Shown here piece by piece: positions 1-5,038 of a stretch of 5,469 nucleotides of DNA (positions are counted from its first letter, which is position 1; each line of letters begins with the position of its first letter). The notes under the pieces were generated by a model, which saw nothing but the letters and a program-made list of their open reading frames with translations, was not told the DNA's origin and did no database searches. The DNA comes from an uncultured bacterium. GTDB lineage: Bacteria; Patescibacteriota; Patescibacteriia; Patescibacteriales; UBA12465. Both the position numbers and the translations under genes were made by a program. The stretch is taken from positions 1 to 5,469 of the forward strand of contig CAIVBF010000049.1 of the NCBI GenBank assembly GCA_903904095.1. The letters are read 5' to 3'.

Positions 1-647
1 GCTCTGTTGGAATAAGTGAAAATCATTGCTCGCTTGGTAGTTTCAATTTTTTTTCTTAGATTCATAATATGGACCTCAATAGTATTGGAAAATGGATCGG
101 CATTTTCGTCCCAAACGTGTTCCATTATTTTTTGGCGTGATAAGATTTCTCCTTTATTCTCAATTAAATATTGGAGAAGGGCAAATTCTTTAGAGGAGAG
201 GGAGATTTTCTTGCCGCTTTTAGTAATTAAAAATCTATCGGGCTGCATTTCTAGGTCGCCGATTGTCAAAATCTTATTTTTGATGTTTTGCGGTCGCCGC
301 AAAAGAGCTTTGATTCTAGCTAATAATTCTGCTAAGGTAAAAGGTTTTGCTAAATAATCATCGGCTCCTAAGTTAAGAAGTTCAACTCGGTCATTGATTT
401 CCGACCGGACGCTAAGAACTAATATCGGCGTGCTACGTTTCTCGTTTCTAATTCGTTCAATTATTTCCCGGCCGTTTAATAATGGTAGATTATAATCGGT
501 AATTATTAGATCATAACTATTTATTAGAGCCAGATTTAAACCTTTTTCACCGTCTTCGGCCGTGTCCACGGCATAAGCAAGCGGCTTTAGGGCAGTTGAT
601 AGTAAACAGCTTAATTCTTTGTCGTCTTCAATTATAAGGAGGCGCAT
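1..647 (-). CDS. OmpR/PhoB-family two-component response regulator (3' end cut by window edge)
   Basis: This is a DNA-binding response regulator of a two-component system, expected to be phosphorylated by a sensor histidine kinase and to act on promoters in the cytoplasm. Reading from the ATG at 647 to the left edge gives 215 residues without a stop. The receiver domain covers about residues 1-118: acidic pocket E7-D8-D9, phospho-acceptor D51 in ITDYNLP, Ser79 at the switch position, and K101 in the AKPF motif. A short linker leads to a winged-helix domain (about 125-215) with SSKEFALLQYL, the recognition-helix region around HVWDENADPFSNTIEVHI, and NLRKKI. Family members are usually 220-235 residues, so only a few C-terminal residues are missing. 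The usual TVRGxGY wing reads TYSNRA here, which is atypical. A partner kinase would be expected beyond the left edge. No Shine-Dalgarno sequence precedes the start. The specific regulator cannot be named. Confidence 0.93.
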   Translation of the reverse strand, partial: MRLLIIEDDKELSCLLSTALKPLAYAVDTAEDGEKGLNLALINSYDLIITDYNLPLLNGREIIERIRNEKRSTPILVLSVRSEINDRVELLNLGADDYLAKPFTLAELLARIKALLRRPQNIKNKILTIGDLEMQPDRFLITKSGKKISLSSKEFALLQYLIENKGEILSRQKIMEHVWDENADPFSNTIEVHIMNLRKKIETTKRAMIFTYSNR

Positions 648-660
648 ATTTTTTATTTTT

Positions 661-689
661 ATTTTAACTGTAAATTTATTTTTAGACAA
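661..689 (-). promoter_or_regulatory. Candidate sigma70-type promoter for the response-regulator gene
   Basis: On the minus strand, TTGTCT (689-684, 4 of 6 matches to the -35 consensus) and TAAAAT (666-661, 5 of 6 matches to the -10) are separated by 17 bp. Transcription would start near 654, leaving a leader of about 7 bases before the ATG at 647. A second -10-like TATAAT lies on the minus strand at 726-721, but it has no convincing -35. The region is very AT-rich, so chance matches are likely. Confidence 0.4.
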
Positions 690-737
690 TAATATTAAGT
701 AAGAGTTAAATATTAATTTTATTATACCGCAAGTGGG

Positions 738-777
738 ATAAAGAAAATCTAAATTTTTTATAAAGAAAAAATAAAGA
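738..777 (+). repeat. ATAAAGA direct repeats with 11-bp phasing, possible regulator-binding site
   Basis: ATAAAGA occurs exactly at 738-744, 760-766 and 771-777. The start-to-start distances are 22 and 11 bp, and the position between the first two (749-755, CTAAATT) is a degenerate copy with 4 of 7 matches. The last two copies therefore have a 7-bp unit plus 4-bp spacer layout, like the direct-repeat sites bound by OmpR/PhoB-family dimers. A regulator of that family is encoded next to it. The link is inference, and A-rich repeats are easily produced by chance here. Confidence 0.3.
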
Positions 778-824
778 CTAATTTTTATATAGGTAATTAT
801 ATTTTTAGCCATGTTTGCCTTTAT

Positions 825-854
825 TTTCCAATAAAGCTAATATTTATATATGAT
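825..854 (+). promoter_or_regulatory. Candidate sigma70-type promoter for mrdA
   Basis: TATGAT at 849-854 matches the -10 consensus at 5 of 6 positions. TTTCCA at 825-830 matches the -35 at 4 of 6, with an 18-bp spacer. The predicted transcription start is near 861, only about 6 bases before the mrdA ATG, which leaves no room for a Shine-Dalgarno sequence. Confidence 0.45.
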
Positions 855-866
855 AAAATATGTAAA

Positions 867-3056
867 ATGAAGATTAATCATAAGAAAAATTGGCTTAAAT
901 TCCTGCAAGATCAGGGTTCAGACCCTTTCGCTATTAAAGAAGGGAATTTTCGTTTTGGCCAACTTAAAGATTCTCTCCATTACTCTGATTGGACGGAGGG
1001 ATCTTTTTTGTCAGATAGCGGACACAAAGAAACGGTTAGCAGAACATTTGATCTCGGTAAATTAAAATATTTTGCCATTGTTGGTTTTTTAGTCCTGGGA
1101 ATTTTAATTATTCGTTCGGTATGGCTACAGGTAATTAAAAGTGATTACTACCGCCTTCTAGCGGAAGATAATCGTCTTAGGGCGGAAATGATTGAACCGA
1201 AGAGAGGAATTATTTATGATAAATCTTGGCGGCCATTAGTTAGAAATAAAGCGAATTTTGTTTTATATTTTAGGCCGATTGATTTGCCGAAAGATGAATT
1301 AGTTAGAGATAATCTAATTAGGACTATTAGCCAAGTTTTAGAAAATGGGCAAGCTTCATCTTCGGATATTTTTGCCAATTTAGAAAACAATATGTCCGGA
1401 CTAGCTTCGGATAATAAAACGCAAGTGATCTCCGATAATCCCTCTTTTTATAAAATAAAAGATATCTTATCTAAAGTTCAGGCTGGTTCTCTTGAGTCTT
1501 ATAAACCTTTATTTGTCATGGATAATATAGAGTATGATAAGGCGATGCTTATCGCTCTAAAATTATCTAATTGGCCGGGCGTTTTTTTATCAAATAAAAT
1601 ACGTCGCGAATATCTTCTTCCCAGTCAAAACGGAACAAGTATTTTAGGGGAAAGCTCTTTGTCGCATGTTCTTGGCTATACGGGCAAAATTAATGACCAG
1701 GAGTTAAAAACTTTAGGTCCTGATTATTCCTTGATTGATTATGTCGGTAAATCCGGTTTAGAATATTCTTGGGAAAAAGAATTGAAAGGCATCGCTGGGA
1801 AGAAAAATATTGAGGTAGATGCTCTGGGTCGCCAGAAAAAGATTATTAATGAAGTCCCCGAACAGGACGGCTCAAACTTACTATTAGCCCTTGATTTGGA
1901 TTTACAGCAAAAAGCAGAAGAAATCACTAATATTTATTTGAAAAAGGCTAATTTACACCGCGCTTCAGTTGTGGTTATGAATCCTAATAACGGGGAAATT
2001 ATGGCCTTCGTTTCTTTACCTGGTTATGATAATAATTTATTTGCCAAAGGGATAAGCCAGGCTGATTATGATAAATTTTTAAATGATCCTGACCATCCTC
2101 TTTTTAATAGGACTATTTCCGGTGAATTTCCATCCGGGTCAACTATTAAACCTATCTTTGCGGCCGGAGCTTTACAGGAAAAAATTATTACCGAATTTAC
2201 TAGTTTTTTAAGTAATGGCGGTTTAAGAATTGGACAGTGGGTTTTTCCGGACTGGAAGGCGGGCGGACATGGACAGACTAATGTTAGAAAAGCGTTAGCG
2301 GAATCGGTTAACACCTTCTTCTATTATATTGGAGGCGGCTATAAAGATTTTAAAGGTTTAGGCGTTGATGGTTTAGTAAAATACGCTAAACTTTTTGGGT
2401 TAGGAGAGGTAACTGGTATTGATTTGCCTGGCGAGAGAGCCGGATTTGTGCCGACAGCCGCTTGGAAAGAAGAAACAAAAAATGAAGCTTGGTATATAGG
2501 AGACACTTATCACTTTGCAATTGGTCAAGGCGATGTTTTAGTAACCCCTCTCCAGGTTGCTAATTATACGGCGGCCATCGCTAATGGAGGAACACTTTAT
2601 GAGCCTCATTTAGTCTCTAAGGTTTTAAATTCCAATAATCAAGTTATTAAAGATATTAAGCCGGTTGTAATTAGACAAAATTTAATTGATCCGGCTAATT
2701 TAGAAATTGTTAGAGAGGGTATGCGTCAAACCGTTACGGCCGGCAGCGCCAGGTCCCTAAATACTCTACCTGTCGCCGTGGCTGGAAAAACGGGGACAGC
2801 TCAGTGGTCAACAAAAAAAGGTCCTCATGCTTGGTTTATTGGCTTTGCTCCCTATGATAAACCGCAATTAGCGATTATGGTTTTAGTTGAAGAGGGAGTT
2901 GAAGGAAGTACTATTGCTGCACCGATCGCCAAAGATATTCTAAATTGGTATTTTAGCCCTCGCCCTGGTTTAGTAAACGCTACTAGCACTGCCACAACCA
3001 CTTTAATTATTTCAAATACTGCGACTACCACGAAACCGGTTAAAATTAAAAATTAA
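867..3056 (+). CDS. mrdA: Penicillin-binding protein 2 (class B peptidoglycan D,D-transpeptidase)
   Basis: This membrane-anchored transpeptidase cross-links peptidoglycan stem peptides outside the cytoplasmic membrane, normally with the RodA glycosyltransferase in the elongation complex. The protein has 729 residues. A cytoplasmic tail of about 66 residues precedes one membrane segment (about 68-87). The PBP dimer/pedestal region follows, with the family signature RGIIYDKSWRPLVRN at 113-127. The transpeptidase domain spans about 364-695 and has all three catalytic motifs: S425-T-I-K428 (nucleophile S425), S480-V-N482 and K641-T-G-T644. The last 33 or so residues form a Thr/Ala-rich tail with two TATTT stretches. 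The length exceeds the usual 600-650 because of the N-terminal tail, an enlarged pedestal and the C-terminal tail. The ATG at 867 is chosen because the next in-frame ATG lies beyond the membrane segment. There is no Shine-Dalgarno sequence. The next gene begins 4 bp after the stop. The motif pattern and the YKDF-to-GIDLPGE region fit PBP2 better than FtsI. Confidence 0.95.
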   Translation: MKINHKKNWLKFLQDQGSDPFAIKEGNFRFGQLKDSLHYSDWTEGSFLSDSGHKETVSRTFDLGKLKYFAIVGFLVLGILIIRSVWLQVIKSDYYRLLAEDNRLRAEMIEPKRGIIYDKSWRPLVRNKANFVLYFRPIDLPKDELVRDNLIRTISQVLENGQASSSDIFANLENNMSGLASDNKTQVISDNPSFYKIKDILSKVQAGSLESYKPLFVMDNIEYDKAMLIALKLSNWPGVFLSNKIRREYLLPSQNGTSILGESSLSHVLGYTGKINDQELKTLGPDYSLIDYVGKSGLEYSWEKELKGIAGKKNIEVDALGRQKKIINEVPEQDGSNLLLALDLDLQQKAEEITNIYLKKANLHRASVVVMNPNNGEIMAFVSLPGYDNNLFAKGISQADYDKFLNDPDHPLFNRTISGEFPSGSTIKPIFAAGALQEKIITEFTSFLSNGGLRIGQWVFPDWKAGGHGQTNVRKALAESVNTFFYYIGGGYKDFKGLGVDGLVKYAKLFGLGEVTGIDLPGERAGFVPTAAWKEETKNEAWYIGDTYHFAIGQGDVLVTPLQVANYTAAIANGGTLYEPHLVSKVLNSNNQVIKDIKPVVIRQNLIDPANLEIVREGMRQTVTAGSARSLNTLPVAVAGKTGTAQWSTKKGPHAWFIGFAPYDKPQLAIMVLVEEGVEGSTIAAPIAKDILNWYFSPRPGLVNATSTATTTLIISNTATTTKPVKIKN

Positions 3057-3060
3057 ATTT

Positions 3061-3552
3061 ATGCCGTTATCAATACATTTATCTATTCATTTCCTGGTGG
3101 CTGTTCTGGTTGGTTATTCAGCCAGTCTTTATTTTAAAAAAAGATCAATTACTTTTATCGCGGCAATTATAGGCGGTTTTTTTATTGATCTAGATCATGT
3201 TTTAGAATATTTTTTATATTACGGTCCTCACTTTAATCTAAATTATTTTCTAACGGGCAGAGAATTTTTGTTGAGCGATAAAATTCATTTATTTTTTCAT
3301 GCCTGGGAGTATATTCCTATTTTACTTTTAGTTTCCTATTTTCTCAGAAAGCGTAGAAATTTAGCTATTTTTGTTTTTACTCTTTGTTTGGCCGGGAGCT
3401 TCCATTTGGTTTCCGATGTCTTTATTAATAAGTATCCTTTCAAGTTTTATTCTATTAGTTATCGGGCGAGCCAAAATTTTCTTTCTTCTAATCTCTTAAG
3501 TCCGGAGCAATATCAAAAAAATCTGGAGTCAAAAGAATATCTCGGCATCTAG
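3061..3552 (+). CDS. Small multi-pass membrane protein resembling YdjM/DUF457 putative metal-dependent hydrolases
   Basis: This is a 163-residue integral membrane protein of unproven function. Hydrophobic segments lie at about 9-25, 30-48, 84-95 and 100-122. Conserved-looking polar residues sit in or beside them: H6 and H10 near the N terminus, D43-L-D45-H46 after GGFFI, H76xxxH80xxE83, and H115xxxD119. The xDxDH motif after a Gly-rich helix, combined with paired His/Asp motifs, resembles the YdjM (formerly DUF457) family, annotated as membrane-bound metal-dependent hydrolases on the basis of similar residues. The biochemical activity of that family is not established to my knowledge. The C-terminal 35 or so residues are polar and probably exposed. 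The start lies 4 bp after the mrdA stop, so the two are probably cotranscribed, which suggests an envelope role. No Shine-Dalgarno sequence precedes it. It ends with TAG. The existence of the gene is clear; the family assignment is moderate. Confidence 0.75.
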   Translation: MPLSIHLSIHFLVAVLVGYSASLYFKKRSITFIAAIIGGFFIDLDHVLEYFLYYGPHFNLNYFLTGREFLLSDKIHLFFHAWEYIPILLLVSYFLRKRRNLAIFVFTLCLAGSFHLVSDVFINKYPFKFYSISYRASQNFLSSNLLSPEQYQKNLESKEYLGI

Positions 3553-3579
3553 GCTATTAATCAATACATTTTAAAATAA

Positions 3580-3606
3580 TTAGCACTCTCTTGACTTGAG
3601 TGCTAA
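3580..3606. promoter_or_regulatory. CIRCE operator (HrcA binding site), perfect match
   Basis: TTAGCACTC at 3580-3588, a 9-bp spacer, then GAGTGCTAA at 3598-3606 match the CIRCE consensus (TTAGCACTC-N9-GAGTGCTAA) at every position. The palindrome extends by two further base pairs on each side (3578-3608). It sits directly before hrcA, the gene for its own repressor, so autoregulation of the hrcA-grpE unit is expected. Unusually, the spacer contains the -35 hexamer of the hrcA promoter. Confidence 0.98.
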
Positions 3607-3619
3607 TTTTGTTTATAAT
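3591..3619 (+). promoter_or_regulatory. Sigma70-type promoter of hrcA-grpE with the -35 box inside CIRCE
   Basis: TTGACT at 3591-3596 (5 of 6 matches) and TATAAT at 3614-3619 (6 of 6) are separated by the ideal 17 bp. The predicted start is near A3626, about two bases before the hrcA ATG at 3628, so the transcript would be essentially leaderless. HrcA bound to CIRCE would cover the -35 and block polymerase directly. Confidence 0.88.
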
Positions 3620-3627
3620 GGTTTTAT

Positions 3628-4320
3628 ATGATTTCAGACCGTAAAAAATTAATTTTAGAAACTCTGATTAAGGAATATTTAAAAACCGCCACGCCGGTTT
3701 CTTCGGGTATTTTAGTTGATAAGTATAAACTAGATATTTCTCCAGCGACCGTGCGGAATGAAATGATGGAGCTTGAAGAAGAAGCTTTTATTTATCAGCC
3801 GCACACTTCCGCGGGACGTATTCCGACTGAAGCAGCTTATAATCTAATTCTTAACGGCTTAAATAAAGATAAAAAGAAAAAAGAGCTGAAAGACACTGAA
3901 TTAAAATTATTGGATCAGTTATTTAAAAACGATGAATCTTCTTATAAGCAGACCGCTAAAGCGATTGCGGAATTATCAGGTGCGGCGGTTTTCTGGGCTT
4001 TCCATAAAAACGATTTGTATTATACGGGATTGGCTAATTTATTCGCTCAACCGGAGTTTAAGGAAGTAAATATGGTTTGCGATGTCTCAAATATTATTGA
4101 TCGTATGGAAGAAATAATTGATGAGATATTTGAAGATTTAGAACTAGGCGGACAGACTTTAATCGGTTCTAAAAATCCTTTCGGAAATTTTTTAAGTACA
4201 GTTTTAGTTAAATATAAAAATAATAATCAAACCGGTATTTTTGGAATTCTGGGACCAATGCGAATGAATTATAGCCGCAACTTGTCTCTAGTTGAGTTTA
4301 TTAAGCAAAAATTTGAATAA
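3628..4320 (+). CDS. hrcA: Heat-inducible transcription repressor HrcA, compact form
   Basis: HrcA represses class I heat-shock genes by binding CIRCE; in studied species the GroEL chaperonin helps keep it active. The 230-residue product has the N-terminal winged-helix DNA-binding domain (about 1-75), with the signatures SPATVRNEM at 38-46 and HTSAGRIPT at 59-67. A GAF-like dimerisation region follows, visible as ELSGAAVFWAF, then VLVKYKNN and the C-terminal signature GPMRMNY at 209-215. Typical HrcA has about 340 residues. The shortfall lies in the middle and is consistent with loss of the inserted domain, while both ends of the family pattern are intact, so this is not a simple truncation. 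The ATG at 3628 gives the canonical N terminus and lies 9 bases after the -10 box. The perfect CIRCE just upstream supports both identity and autoregulation. grpE starts 1 bp after the stop. Confidence 0.95.
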   Translation: MISDRKKLILETLIKEYLKTATPVSSGILVDKYKLDISPATVRNEMMELEEEAFIYQPHTSAGRIPTEAAYNLILNGLNKDKKKKELKDTELKLLDQLFKNDESSYKQTAKAIAELSGAAVFWAFHKNDLYYTGLANLFAQPEFKEVNMVCDVSNIIDRMEEIIDEIFEDLELGGQTLIGSKNPFGNFLSTVLVKYKNNNQTGIFGILGPMRMNYSRNLSLVEFIKQKFE

Positions 4321-4321
4321 T

Positions 4322-4969
4322 ATGAGTGAAGAAAAAAAGATAAAATCAGAAGAAAAAGAAATGAAAAAAGGAATATATCGCCATTATAAAGGCGGCGAAT
4401 ATAAAATCTTAAATGAGGTGAAAAATTCGGAAAATCAGGAGGAAATGGTTGTTTATCAGGATTTAAATGATGAAAGCAAGATTTGGGTCCGCCCTAAAAA
4501 AATGTTTTTAGAAGATGTTGATGTCGCCGGCAACAAAAACCCGCGCTTTGAATTTATAAAAGAAAATGACGACGATTCGTTTGAAAATAAATATCTGCGA
4601 GCCCTCGCTGATTATCAGAATCTATTAAGACAGAGTCTAAAAGATAGAGAAGAGTTTGTAAAATATGCTTTAACTAATTTTTTAGAAGATATTCTGCCGG
4701 TTTATGATCATTTAAAAATGTCCCTTAATGGTTTGAAAGATGATGATCATAAAAATCCCTGGGTTGAGGGAGTAAAATATGTTTTAAAGCAATTTAAAGA
4801 TGTACTAGAATCACATGGAATAGAAGAAATAAAAACAGTCGGTGAAAAATTTGATCATGAAACAATGGAAGCACTTGATGGGCAAGGTGAAAAAGTTAAG
4901 CAGGAAGTTACGGCTGGTTATAAGCTAAAAGGAAAGGTTATTCGCCACGCGAAAGTGATAGTTGAATAA
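4322..4969 (+). CDS. grpE: DUF1653-GrpE fusion protein (DnaK nucleotide-exchange factor)
   Basis: The C-terminal part is GrpE, which releases ADP from the chaperone DnaK in the cytoplasm. The product has 215 residues. Residues about 15-79 match DUF1653, a small domain of unknown function: GIYRHYKGGEY at 17-27, SENQEEMVVYQ around 36-46, WVRPKKMFLEDV at 55-66 and PRFEF at 74-78. The GrpE part begins at about 86, with the dimerising coiled coil (RALADYQNLLRQ), the helical bundle (DILPVYDHL), and the DnaK-contacting beta domain around GEKFDHETMEAL and AGYKLKGKVIRHAKVIV. Usual GrpE has a loose 30-50-residue tail where DUF1653 sits here. The reading frame is continuous through both parts, so this is a real fusion at the sequence level. 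The ATG at 4322 is preferred over an upstream in-frame TTG at 4292, which overlaps hrcA. There is a 1-bp gap after hrcA and no Shine-Dalgarno sequence, so translation is probably coupled to hrcA. GrpE identity is very sure; the DUF1653 assignment is strong from motifs alone. Confidence 0.94.
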   Translation: MSEEKKIKSEEKEMKKGIYRHYKGGEYKILNEVKNSENQEEMVVYQDLNDESKIWVRPKKMFLEDVDVAGNKNPRFEFIKENDDDSFENKYLRALADYQNLLRQSLKDREEFVKYALTNFLEDILPVYDHLKMSLNGLKDDDHKNPWVEGVKYVLKQFKDVLESHGIEEIKTVGEKFDHETMEALDGQGEKVKQEVTAGYKLKGKVIRHAKVIVE

Positions 4970-4996
4970 ATAATTAATTTTTTTCTTTTTATATCT

Positions 4997-5015
4997 ACTT
5001 AATAAAGGATTAAGT
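4997..5015. repeat. Perfect inverted repeat upstream of hsp20
   Basis: ACTTAAT (4997-5003) and ATTAAGT (5009-5015) are exact reverse complements around a 5-base AAAGG loop, followed by TTTTAT. It lies in the 69-bp gap between grpE and hsp20. It could be an operator, a weak attenuator or terminator (the stem is AT-rich and the T-run short), or chance. A -10-like TATAAA at 5018-5023 starts 3 bp after the repeat, with only a weak -35 candidate (TCTACT, 4994-4999) inside the left arm, so promoter overlap is possible. It is not a CIRCE element. Confidence 0.4.
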
Positions 5016-5038
5016 TTTATAAAAAGATATATAAAAGT

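Larger units (their letters stand above)
648..866. other. Divergent AT-rich intergenic region between response regulator and mrdA
   Basis: This 219-bp gap separates divergently transcribed genes and must hold both promoters. No convincing ORF or RNA gene was found in it. It contains candidate promoters at both ends, a set of ATAAAGA direct repeats at 738-777, and an all-A/T inverted repeat at 753-772 (7-bp arms, 6-base loop) that could be chance in such a sequence. Confidence 0.7.

Noticed and set aside
16..357. Plus-strand 113-codon ORF
   Set aside because: It is antisense to the response-regulator gene, whose receiver and winged-helix motifs are unmistakable; it starts with GTG and shows no recognisable domain.
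753..772. A/T-only inverted repeat (ATTTTTT, 6-base loop, AAAAAAT)
   Set aside because: In an intergenic region this AT-rich, such a palindrome is expected by chance and is too weak for a terminator.
850..870. Six-codon mini-ORF (ATG at 850) whose TGA overlaps the mrdA ATG
   Set aside because: An ATGA overlap would suit a coupled leader peptide, but the ORF overlaps the predicted -10 box and would lie largely upstream of the expected transcription start.
1739..2314. Two minus-strand ORFs (1739-1927 and 2066-2314)
   Set aside because: Both lie opposite the PBP2 transpeptidase region, have no recognisable motifs or start signals, and are explained by the coding bias of mrdA.
867..3056. PBP2 as FtsI/PBP3 or as a beta-lactam sensor protein
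   Set aside because: The RGIIYDKSWRPLVRN and PSGSTIKP contexts and the YKDF-to-GIDLPGE segment fit PBP2. There is no separate sensor architecture and no division-cluster neighbour.
4292..4321. Upstream TTG start adding 10 residues to GrpE
   Set aside because: It is a rare start codon inside the hrcA coding region with no ribosome-binding signal; the ATG at 4322, 1 bp after the hrcA stop, is the better start.
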